From CAVSCD01 sp963726335 (GTDB lineage: Bacteria > Acidobacteriota > Aminicenantia > Aminicenantales > UBA8522): a stretch of 64,000 bases of DNA. The stretch lies in contig CAVSCD010000015.1 of NCBI GenBank assembly GCA_963726335.1, positions 238,932 to 302,931 on the forward strand, in the 5' to 3' direction. Position numbers and translations under genes: made by a program. Below the pieces are notes generated by a model. The model saw only the letters and a list, made by a program, of their open reading frames with translations. It did not search any database and was not told where the DNA came from. Shown piece after piece: positions 55,476 through 64,000 of this stretch (its first letter is position 1; each line of letters begins with the position of its first letter).

Positions 55476-56428
55476 ATGCAGGACATTGAGCCCGCCGTCG
55501 AATGGCTGCGCCGGCAGGGACACCGGGTCATATTCACCCCCAGCAGCTGTTGGCATTCTCCCGCCCGAGGGATATTCCAGGCCTTTCCCTATCATCAACT
55601 CATCACTCCCTCCGAAGACGAGCTGCGGCAGGTGTTCCGGCGCGGCCGCGCTCTGGCGCTCCGCTATTCGGCGCCTTTGACGTCGCCGGTCGGCAAGCTC
55701 AGCTATCACGTCGTCTATGCGAATCCCGTCTACGGACTGGATCAGGTTTCCCGGCAGTCGAGACAGAATGTCCGCAAAGGCATTGCCTATGCCGGCATCG
55801 AGCCGATCTCGTTTACCCGTCTCGCCGGCCATGAGGGGTGGGCTTTGCGGCAGGAGACCTTGGTTCGCCAGGGCCGGACCAAGGCCGAGACCGAGGCTTG
55901 GTGGAAGAGGCTGTGCCTCAGCGCGAAGGACTGCCCGGGTTCGAGGCCTGGGGTGCGTCTCACGGAGGGAAGCTCGTCGCGGCCTTGATCGCCTTCCGGA
56001 CGGGGGACTGTATCCTCATGGCTTACCAGCAGAGCCTGACGGCCCATATGCGATATGGGGTGAACAATGCCCTGGCTTTCGTCTTTACCCAAGAAGCGTT
56101 GGCCCGGCCCGGGGTCAAGAAGCTCTTTTACGGATTGGAGTCGCTGGACGCCTCTTGGGAAGTCGACGAGTTCAAGCTGCGGATGGGCTATTCGCTCGAG
56201 ACGGTGCGCCAGCGCGTCGTCTTCCACCCGGCGCTCCGACCCCTGCTCAAGCCGGCGACTCACTGGGTCCTGAATTACTTCGGAGGCAAGGTGCTCCGGA
56301 ACCCGAAAGCACTCAAAGCGGCGGGTATGGTCCGCTTCTATCTGGAAGGATATCGCCCGCTCTCGCGGCAGGAGAAACCGGAAAGCCGGCTCACGGAAAG
56401 AGAGCCGGCAACTCCGGAGGCATCGTGA
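55476..56428 (+). CDS. GNAT/FemAB-like acyltransferase, one frame break near 55915
   Basis: The first frame gives PLTSPVGKLSYHVVYANPVY, SRQSRQNVRKGIAYAGIEPI and LVRQGRTKAETEAWWKRLC. The homology then shifts to another frame reading GKLVAALIAFRTGDCILMAY QQSL, NNALAFVFTQEALARPGVKK and YGLESLDASWEVDEFKLRMG. The layout fits the GNAT-like domain found in FemAB and exopolysaccharide-cluster proteins that add acyl or aminoacyl groups. Restored length is about 317 residues. It starts 4 bases after the small Cys protein. The donor and acceptor are unknown; the amino-sugar from the upstream aminotransferase is a candidate acceptor. Confidence 0.72.
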
Positions 56429-56542
56429 TTTTCGTCCAGCGATAAGGAGGGCCGCGTCCGTCATGGCCGGGCCTCGGGTCCCTTGTCTGACCGCGCCACG
56501 CTCAGATATAATGGATCCGACTTAACAAAGCAGGAAAAAAAT

Positions 56543-57399
56543 ATGAATGCTGGGAAGATCATGCTCTTCGTTTTATTTGGCGCCCTGGTGTGCGCTTCTC
56601 TCTCCCCTGCGCAGGTCGATGAGACCTTCATCAGGGAATACAGGATCGGCGCCAGGGACCTCCTGGAGATCACGGTCGTCGAACTTCCCGAGCTGAACCA
56701 GACGGTCCGGGTGTCCGAGGACGGCTCGATCAGCCTGCCTCTCATCGGCAAGGTCATGATCGACGGCCTGACCAGGGAAGATGTCGAGAAGAAGCTGGCC
56801 GCGCTCCTGCTGGAACAGAATTATGTCAAGAACGCCCGTGTCACAGTCTTCATCAAGGAATACCAGAGCAAGCGTGTGGCCCTGATCGGCGCCGTGAACA
56901 AGCCCGGGATGTATGAGCTGGCCGGCCGGATGACGCTCCTCCAGCTCATCTCCCAGGCCGCCGGGCTCACGGACAATGCCGCCTCGGAGCTTTTCGTCAT
57001 ACGGGAGGGCGAGGGCGGCAGCCAGTCCCGGATCGTCATCGACCTCGACGAATTGATCACCCAGGGCAACCAGACGCTCAACATCCCCCTTCAAGCCGGG
57101 GACATCATCAACATCCCGAACGAACTGCTGGGCAGCGTCTATGTGTTCGGGGCCGTGCGCAATCCGGGCGCCATCCAGGTCAAGCTGTCCAGGAAGATCA
57201 CCGTCCTCCAGGCCGTCGCCCAGGCGGGCGGATTGGTCCGGGAGCGTCAAGGTCGGGCGTGACGATCACCCGAAAGGACAAGAAGACGGGCAAAGAAACG
57301 AAGATCAAGGTCAACTTGAAGGACATCCTCAAGGGCAAGCGCCCGGCCGACGCCCTCCTCGAAGGCGATGTCGTTTATGTGCCCGAGTCTTTCTTCTGA
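56543..57399 (+). CDS. Polysaccharide export outer-membrane protein (Wza-like), one frame break near 57240
   Basis: The protein has a signal peptide (MNAGKIMLFVLFGALVCASL), the polysaccharide export domain (YRIGARDLLEITVVELPELN, VSEDGSISLPLIGKVMIDGL), and two SLBB-type domains (VALIGAVNKPGMYELAGRMT, VYVFGAVRNPGAIQVKLSRK). After a break near 57240 it ends in another frame as VTITRKDKKTGKETKIKVNL and EGDVVYVPESFF. It forms or gates the outer-membrane exit for the polymer. The ATG at 56543 is chosen for its signal peptide and CAGGA upstream; an earlier ATG at 56483 lacks these. No lipobox Cys is obvious. Confidence 0.88.
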
Positions 57400-57416
57400 G
57401 GTGGAGGTGGCCAGCA

Positions 57417-59660
57417 TGAGAGAGTTCGACACCGAGCGTTCATTCGGAGGGCAGGAGATCAGCCTCCAGGAGCTGTGGCGGTCGGCCTTAAGGAGAAAGT
57501 GGATCATCATCCTCACGGCCGCCGCCGTTTTCGCGGTCGCCTGTCCTGTATTCGTTTCTTGGCGACCCCGAAGTATACCGCGGTCGGCCAGCTCCTCATC
57601 GAGCGGGAGCCCAACATCCTGAGCTTCGAGAATATGTTCCAGATCGAGTCGCTCAGCGACGACTATTTCCAGACCCAGTACAAGCTCCTCCAAAGCCGGT
57701 CACTCGCCGGGAGCACCATCGACCGGGTCAAGTCGATCGAAAACAAGGCGTTCGTCGCGACGTCCTCAAGGCGGCCGCGCCGCCCCGGGGTGGACCCGAA
57801 GACCGACCCCGGCTTCCGGAGGAGGCTCGTCGTGCCTGGTTCTGGACCGACTGAACATCCAGCCGCTCCGGAAGACACGGCTCGTCGAGGTCAGCTTCAG
57901 GTACCGGGATGCCGAGATTCGCCGCCGACATCCTCAACGCCTTCTTCGATTCATACATCGACATGAACATCGAGCGGAAGTACCAGGCGACCGAGCAGGC
58001 CACGGATTTCCTGGCGACCCAGATCGAGACCGTGAGGAACGAGATCGAGGCCAAAGAGCGACAGCTCCAGGATTACGGGCGGTCGAAGAACATCATCGCC
58101 TTGAGCAACAACGAGAACACGGTCATCGAGAAGCTCGGCGGATTGAACAGGGCCTTGACCGACGCCCAGATCGACCGGATCAACAAGGAAACCTATTACA
58201 ACGAGATCAAGACGGCCGGGCCCGATTACATCCCCAGCGCCCTGAACGGCTCGCTCGTCCAGCGGCTCGGCGAGGAATACAGCCGGCTGTCCCGGGATTA
58301 TGCCAAAAAAAGCGAGACCTTTCTCCCGGATTATCCGGAGATCCAGAGCCTCAAGGCCGAGTTGGACAAGGCCAAAAAGGACCTGGAAGAAGAGACCAGG
58401 GCCCTGATCGGCCGGGCTTACACCGATTTTCAGGCGGCCCTCTCGAGGGAACAGGCCTTGGCGGCCGAGTTCGGCAAGCAGAGGGGGGAGGCTTTTCAGC
58501 TCAACAGCAACGCCATCCAGTACAACAGCCTCATGAACGAGATCCGGAACTCGAAGAACCTGCTGGAATCGCTGATGACGAGGAAGAGCGAAGCCGATGT
58601 CTCGTCGCGGTTGAAGGGCTTCCGGACATCGAACATCTGGGTCGTGGACAGGGCGGAGATCCCTTTGTCGCCGAGCAGTCCCAACACGGCCAAGAACATG
58701 GTCCTCGGACTGCTGGTCGGGCTTTTGGTGGGATGGGGCTGGCGCTTCCTACGAGAACCTGGACGTCACCGTGAAAGATGCAGGAGATGTCCAGCAGTTC
58801 GCCGGAGTCCCGACCCTGGGAATGATCCCGACTCTGTCGAAGGGCGGGCTGAGCGAGGGAGAGCCGGCGTTCGAAGAGAAGAGCGGACTCGCTGAAGCGG
58901 GAGACAAGATGACGGAGGCCTGGGCTTCGCTGGGCCTTGGCGGGCGGCGCAAGCCAAGGGGAACCGAAGCCGGATCGGTGGACCTCGTCGTCCAGTTCTC
59001 GCCGGAATCGGCATTCGCCGAACAATATCGCTCGGTCCGGACCTCCCTGCTGTTCTCGATGGAGGAAACGAACAAGAGGGCGCTGGCCGTCACCAGCCCG
59101 ATGCCTCAGGACGGGAAGACCGCCACGACTGCAACCTGGCCGCTTCGCTGGCCCAGGCCGGGAAGCGGGTCGTGATCATCGACGCGGACCTGCGCAAACC
59201 CCGTCTTCACAAGGTGTTCGGGATGAAGAACCTCAATGGGCTGACCAAGTACCTGACGACCGGCGTCGTCTGGGAAGACCTGCTTCGAGCGACGCCGATC
59301 TCGACGCTGTTCCTGATCAATGCCGGCCCGATTCCGCCCAATCCCCTCGAGCTCCTGGGATCGGGGAAGATGGCGGCGTTGATCGGTCAGCTCAAACAGG
59401 ATTTCGATTTCATCTTCGTGGACACCCCGCCTGTTCTGGCGGTGAGCGATGCCCTCGTTCTCGGCTCACGGCTGGATGGCGCGATCATGGTCGTGCGGCG
59501 GGGGCGCACGCCTCGCGAAGCTTTGAAGCGGGCGCAGGAAAAGCTGGACACCCATAAGATCAAGAACCTTGGCGTCGTCATCAACGGCGTCCGCGCGCGG
59601 GACCTGGACGAATACCACGTCTCTTACTACTACGGACACCGGAAGCGGTCCGACGGGTGA
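57417..59660 (+). pseudogene. Wzc-type polysaccharide co-polymerase/tyrosine autokinase, frame-broken
   Basis: Five or more frame changes interrupt a protein of about 747 residues. In order: N-terminal Wzz segment (EISLQELWRSALRRKWIIIL), periplasmic coiled coil (TQIETVRNEIEAKERQLQDY ... EEYSRLSRDYAKKSETFLPD), second membrane segment (NMVLGLLVGLLVGWG), and a BY-kinase with EQYRSVRTSLLFS, Walker A SPMPQDGKT, Walker A' VVIIDADLRKPR and Walker B FIFVDTPPVLAV. It ends in a Tyr-rich tail (YHVSYYYGHRKR) for autophosphorylation. Breaks are near 57550, 57765, 57835, 57910, 58745 and 59127. It sets chain length and export with Wza, opposed by the phosphatase downstream. Confidence 0.87.
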
Positions 59661-60391
59661 TCGACCTTCACAATCACCTCCTCCCGGACTGGGATGACGG
59701 CGCGGCCGACCAGGCCGAAGCCCACCGGATGCTCGCCGTGGCCCGGGTTGACGGCATCTCCCAGATCGTCTTGACGCCACACGTCCATCGGATGAACAAG
59801 CGCGGCCGGCCTCGGCGATCTCAAAGCCCGGATCCGGCGTTCCTGGATGCCCTCCAGACCCGCGGCCTGGAGGTCTTTCCAGGGGCCGAGGTCGACTTCC
59901 ATCGGGACATGATCGGGACCATCAGGGATTTCGGTCTGACCGTCAACGGATCGGATTATGTCTTTATCGAATTCCCGGCCGAGAGTCTGCCCGACGAAGT
60001 GTCGGATCTCGTGAGCCGCATGATGCTGGCCGGCCTGATCCCGATCATCAGCCATCCGGAACGGAACGCCGTATTCGCGCGACGGCCCGAAATCCTCTAC
60101 GATATGGTCATGCAAGGGGCCGTCGCCCAGGTCACCGCGCAGAGCCTCACCGGTCAGTTTGGCCCGCGCGTCCGAAGGCGGCCGAAGCGTTCCTCCGCCG
60201 TGGCTTGGTCCATGTCATCGCCAGCGACGCCCACAATTCGGGTTCGAGGCCTCCGCGCTTGTCGGAGGCCGTCAAGGCGGCCGCTAAGCTCGTGGGTGGC
60301 CAGGGCGGAGGCTATGGTAACGAGCGTGCCCGCGGCCATCTTGGCGAACAGGCAGATCCCGGACCTCGGTGAGCCGACCCGCCCGGCCTAG
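59657..60391 (+). pseudogene. CpsB/CapC-type PHP-family tyrosine phosphatase, two frame breaks
   Basis: The start overlaps the Wzc stop (ATGA-like, 59657-59660). Metal motifs of the PHP phosphatase are visible: MIDLHNHLLPDWDDGA, VLTPHVHRMNK, FPGAEVDFHRDM, IPIISHPERNAVF. At about 60168 the frame changes, and the other frame reads AFLRRGLVHVIASDAHNSGS. The original frame returns near 60310 with VTSVPAAILANRQIPDLGEP. Restored length is about 244 residues, normal for CpsB. It removes phosphate from the Wzc tyrosine tail and thereby controls polymer assembly. Confidence 0.87.
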
Positions 60392-60460
60392 GCTGAAGCG
60401 GCATCAGTTTTCCGGCACATTTGAGGATCGCTCCCGCGGGATGAGTCCTCTCCGTTGAGT

Positions 60461-61815
60461 ATGAACCCCGTGCATCAGTCCGGCCCTCAGGCGGCCGGCA
60501 GGATTAGGTTTCCCGTGAACTTCGCAGCCCTGAAGAATTCTGATTTTGTCAAGAATGTGCTCGTCGTCATGTCGGGGACGACTCTGCCCCAGGCCCTCGG
60601 GTTCGCGCTATCGCCCATAATCAGCCGCATTTATTCTCCGACCGATTTCGGGGTTTTCGGCTCTTTCACGGCGATCCTGTCCGTGATCGTCGTCGGCATG
60701 ACCTTGGAATACAGCCAGGCCCTCATACTTCCCAAGCAACAGGACCACGGCTTTGGCCTGTTCGTCATTTCCTGCCTGCTGACTTTCCTGACGGCAGGTC
60801 TCTGCCTGGTCGCTTGCCTTGTGGCGCCCGGGTTCCTCCTAAATTCCATGAAGGCCACGAATGCCTGGATATTGGTGCTCTTGGTTTCGGCGGTTTGTTT
60901 CCGGCCTCAACAGGCCACTCAAGCCTGGTGTGTTCGGGTCAAAGCGTTCGGGCAGACTTCGGCGTCGCAAGTCGTCCGCAGCCTGTCGGCCAACGGGCTG
61001 CAGATCGGACTGGGTTTTAAGAAGCGCTTCATGGCCCTGGTCTTCGCGGCGGCCCTGGGGGATATCCTGGCAACACTCAGCCTGGTCAAGGTCATGTTTC
61101 GGGAATTCAAAGTTCTCTGGCAGGGTATCAGCTGGAAGCGATTATGGCCGTGGCCAAGGAGTACAGGGATTTTCCCCTCTATTCCGCCTCCACGAATGTC
61201 ATCAATTGCTTTTCGCTGGGTTTGCCGGTTTTTCTCCTGACGCGATATTATGGCATCGGCGTGGCCGGGGCCTATGCCTTCGGGGTCCGCCTGATCCAGG
61301 CGCCAATGGCCTTGATCATGACGGCACTTCGTCAAGTCCTCTTCCAAAAGGCGGCAGAGGCCTTTAACGAAAACGGGCGGCTCGTCCCCCTCTACCTGAA
61401 GATTACCTTAGGTCTGTTTGGCGTCGGGTTCTTGCCCGCATTGATCCTGTTCGTCTGGGCTCCACAGATCTTTTCTTGGGTTTTCGGGGCCCAATGGCAA
61501 ACGGCGGGCGTATTTGCCCGAAGCTTGGTCATCTGGATGCTGTTTCCATTCTGTAATGTGCCCGCGGCTATCTTCGCCCGGATCATCCGCCGGCAGCGCA
61601 GAATGTTCGTCTATGACCAGGCGTTGTTTTTCGCCAGAGCCCTGGCGTTGACCTTCGGCGGCATCTACCTCCCCGCTGCTCAGACTGTTCTTCTCTTCTC
61701 CTTGGTTGGTGCCCTCATGAACGTCATTTATATTGTCATGATCGGCTTCGCTTTGACGAAAATGGAGGGCGGCACGGATCTGAAAAGTGCCTTTGAGGCC
61801 GTGACCAAAGGGTAA
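60461..61815 (+). CDS. Wzx-like polysaccharide flippase, frame break near 61140
   Basis: Two overlapping frames make one polytopic protein of about 450 residues. The first contains VKNVLVVMSGTTLPQALGFA, SPIISRIYSPTDFGVFGSFT and LEYSQALILPKQQDHGFGLF; the second, from about 61140, contains YSASTNVINCFSLGLPVFLL, YYGIGVAGAYAFGVRLIQAP and RIIRRQRRMFVYDQALFFAR. About 12 membrane helices are expected, as in the polysaccharide flippase family. It would move lipid-linked repeat units across the inner membrane. The ATG at 60461 is preferred over a TTG two codons earlier. A second small indel near 61020 is possible. Confidence 0.83.
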
Positions 61816-62873
61816 TGACGGCTCTGGCCGGCCGCGCCATCCGCCCGCAAAAAGCGGGGGATCAGGCCGACGAGCTGAAAAGGAAGAGGAGACGAACGAT
61901 CGCTCGACCAGATCCCGAAACCGCGGCTTCGATCGTCATCATCGGCTGCTATTTTGGCCGGTTCGGCCGGTTCCTCGACCTGTGGCTGAGATCCTGCGAG
62001 CTGAACCCGACGGTCAACCTGGCGCGTCTATACCGACCAGAAGACAGCCGAACTGCCGCGAAATGTTCAATTGATCCCTACCGACCTTAAGAGTATCAAA
62101 AAGCTCGCCTCCGGCAAGCTTGGTTTTGAGGCGGCGCTCGACCGTCCCTACAAACTCTGTGATTTCAAGAGCCTATACGGCCTCATTTTCGAAGAGGACA
62201 TTCGTGAGTTTGATTTCTGGGGGCACTGTGACTTCGATATGGTGTTCGGGGACATCCGGCGCTTCATCACGCCGACCATCCTCAGTCGATATGATAAGAC
62301 CTAAGACTCGGTCACCTGACGCTTTTCCGAAACACCAAGGACGTTAAAGAGCGGTATAAGTTGCGGGGCGGTACGGCGAGTTATCGCGACGTATTTGGCG
62401 GCCGCGTGCATTTCTGCTTCGATGAAGTCGGCATCAACGAGATCTATGAGAAAAACGGCCTGCCGATCTATGAAGAAAGGTTTTTCCTGGATATCTCCAT
62501 GATCTATAAGCGCTTCCGGGCGATCTCTTTGCCCAACGCGGACCGCCAGCTGTTCTACTGGGAAGACGGCCGTGTTTTCCGGGCGATCGAAGAGGGTGGC
62601 AGGATCTCCACGCAGGAGTATCTTTATATCCACTTCAAGAAACGCGGCTTCGACCGGTATGATTTTGACCTGACGATGACCCCCGCGTTCTATATCGGGC
62701 CGTCCGGTTTTAGTGCGAAGACGCCCGGGAAGATCGAGCCGCGGGATTTTGACGAAATCAACCCGTATCCCGGGGCGGTCGTCGAGCATTTCGAAGAGCT
62801 CGCTTATCGCTGGGCGCTGTTGAGGGCTGGGATAAAAAGAAGATTCTCGCGGGCCAGGACGGTCTCTGCATGA
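61815..62873 (+). pseudogene. DUF6625-type putative glycosyltransferase, frame-broken
   Basis: The ATG overlaps the flippase TAA (TAATG). The fragments read SIVIIGCYFGRFGRFLDLWL RSCELNPTVNL, then YKLCDFKSLYGLIFEEDIRE and FWGHCDFDMVFGDIRRFITP, then ASYRDVFGGRVHFCFDEVGI and NADRQLFYWEDGRVFRAIEE. This is the pattern of the DUF6625 glycosyltransferase-like family; HCDFDMVFGD would hold the metal-binding DxD. Breaks lie near 62030-62080 and 62305-62350. Restored length is about 350 residues. It is the only clear glycosyltransferase candidate in the operon besides the initiating enzyme. Confidence 0.7.
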
Positions 62874-62922
62874 AGACCGGAGATCGCCGCCATGTCAGGC
62901 TGGGCATTTTGCGGAGACTCAG

Positions 62923-64000
62923 ATGAAACTTCTCTTCACCGGGGATTTCTACATCTCCGATGAGCTTCAAGGAAAGGACCTATTCGACGCCTCGGTGGTC
63001 CTCCTTTTCGACCAGGCCGACTATAGGGTCGTCAACCTGGAGGCTCCCGTCACGGCTGGATACTCAGGGAGAACAGGATCCTCAAGACCGGCCCAAATCT
63101 GAGGGCGGCCGAAGCTACGGTGATCTCTCCTCTGAAACGGCTCAAGATCGACCTGGCGGCTTTGGCGAATAACCATATCATGGACTATGGGGCGTGCGGG
63201 CTCTCCGATACGGTCGCGAGCCTCACGAGGGCCGGGCTGGAGTACCGTCGGCGCCGGTCGGAACCTCCGGGAAGCCTCGAAGCCGTTCGTCCTGGAGCGC
63301 GACGGGATGCGCTTGACATTCCTTAATTTTGCGGAAAACGAATGGGCCACGGCCACGGCCGGCCGACCGGGCTCCAATCCCTTGGACGTCATCGACAACC
63401 TGAGACAGATCAGGGCGGCGCGAGGGTCCGGCGGGCTGGTCGTGGTCATGATCCATGGCGGTCACGAATTCTCCCCGTTCCCCAGCCCGCGGATGCAAAA
63501 GCAATACCGGCTCTACGCCGAGGAGGGCGCGTCCGTGATCATCGGCCACCATCCCCACTGTCTCAGCGGCTTCGAAGTTCATCACGGAGTTCCGATTTTT
63601 TACAGCCTGGGCAACTTTGTTTTTTCCCATCCGTCAACTTATGAGGCCTGGTATACGGGCTTGGTTCTGAAGCTGCGGGTCAATGGGGATAGCGGTCTCT
63701 CGTGGGAGCTGGTTCCCATCAGCCAATCGAAGACGGGTTACTCTTGGACGCTTCCGCAGGGCGGGGACAGGGAGGGGGTGCTCCGCCAGGTCCAGGACTT
63801 GAGTGCCATCATCGCCGATGAGGCCTCGCTCGGCAGAGAATGGGACGCCCTCTCGGCGGAGCGGAAAGATTATTACCTCAACGTCTTCAGCCCTATCAAT
63901 CTCATCCAAAACAGGCTATTCCGATCCGGGCTGATGAAGCTGGGGCTGGGCCGTCTGCTGATCAGAAAAAAACACTATGCCCAAGTTCTCAACCACTTAA
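62923..64000 (+). pseudogene. CapA-family metallophosphatase-like protein, two frame breaks and cut by the window end
   Basis: From the ATG at 62923 the product reads MKLLFTGDFYISDELQGKDL and YRVVNLEAPVT, breaks near 63055, resumes as LRAAEATVISPLKRLKIDLA and ALANNHIMDYG, breaks again near 63245, and continues GAGRNLREASKPFVLER, VVVMIHGGHEFSPFPSPRMQ, EGASVIIGHHPHCLSGFEVH and IFYSLGNFVFSHP. NHxxD, the HGG and the GHHPH motif are the metal-ligand set of CapA/PgsA-type proteins. The frame is still open at 64000. CapA proteins take part in poly-gamma-glutamate capsule or polysaccharide export; the exact reaction is unclear. Confidence 0.85.

Noticed and set aside
1..64000. CRISPR arrays, rRNA genes, phage or transposase genes
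   Set aside because: No regularly spaced repeats, rRNA-like stretches, integrases, capsid genes or transposases were seen.

Overview
The window is a GC-rich bacterial segment. Its gene content suggests an uncultured Gram-negative anaerobe or facultative anaerobe: a four-subunit 2-oxoacid:ferredoxin oxidoreductase, a class I (Fe-S) fumarase subunit, HypF, a 2[4Fe-4S] ferredoxin, a TonB-domain protein, and an outer-membrane beta-barrel ending in Phe. The overall flavour (WxQLSG-repeat secreted proteins, a beta-helix/PKD/dockerin/cohesin protein) would fit Candidatus Aminicenantes or a related lineage. That placement is inference; no rRNA is present to settle it.

Layout. 0-2.6 kb (minus): YchF-like GTPase, tgt, yajC and the first codons of secD, a tightly overlapping operon. 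3-5.5 kb: signal peptidase I and a membrane-anchored phosphodiesterase-like protein, each preceded by one copy of an intergenic element with inverted arms. 5.8-14.1 kb (plus): recD2, an SH3b protein, an M48 lipoprotein, a CHASE2-adenylate cyclase, an MBL hydrolase, and a MscS channel with a cyclic-nucleotide-binding domain. 14.1-17.3 kb: REP-like hairpins, tRNA-Arg(CCU), and a lower-GC two-gene cassette (PaaK-like ligase and a RaSEA-like radical SAM protein). 17.3-29.3 kb: housekeeping and redox genes, including flavodoxin, YfgM-like TPR, ferredoxin, M50 protease, hypF, queH, fabH, a TlpA-like protein, a left-handed beta-helix protein and a methyltransferase. 29.3-33.1 kb (minus): fumarase alpha coupled to POR gamma-delta-alpha-beta. 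33-42.8 kb: a TonB-domain protein, aldehyde dehydrogenase, endonuclease IV-like protein, thiC, and three proteins sharing a 41-45-residue repeat. 42.9-64 kb: a radical SAM protein, an outer-membrane beta-barrel, a large secreted beta-helix protein and a long plus-strand exopolysaccharide operon (epimerase, nucleotidyltransferase, aminotransferase, initiating sugar transferase fused to a CapD-like domain, GNAT, Wza, Wzc, CpsB, flippase, DUF6625, CapA).

Functional links. tgt and queH both serve queuosine in tRNA. The adenylate cyclase and the cNMP-binding channel form a plausible signal-effector pair. The exopolysaccharide operon has the Wzx/Wza/Wzc/CpsB logic of a Wzy-type pathway, but no polymerase and few glycosyltransferases are in view.

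Quality caveat. Many genes, above all after 34 kb, are cut by single-base frame changes while the protein homology continues in another frame. I merged the fragments: genes with one break are typed CDS and genes with two or more are typed pseudogene. In most cases I think consensus indels are likelier than real decay. Candidate promoters were called by eye from -35/-10 hexamers.
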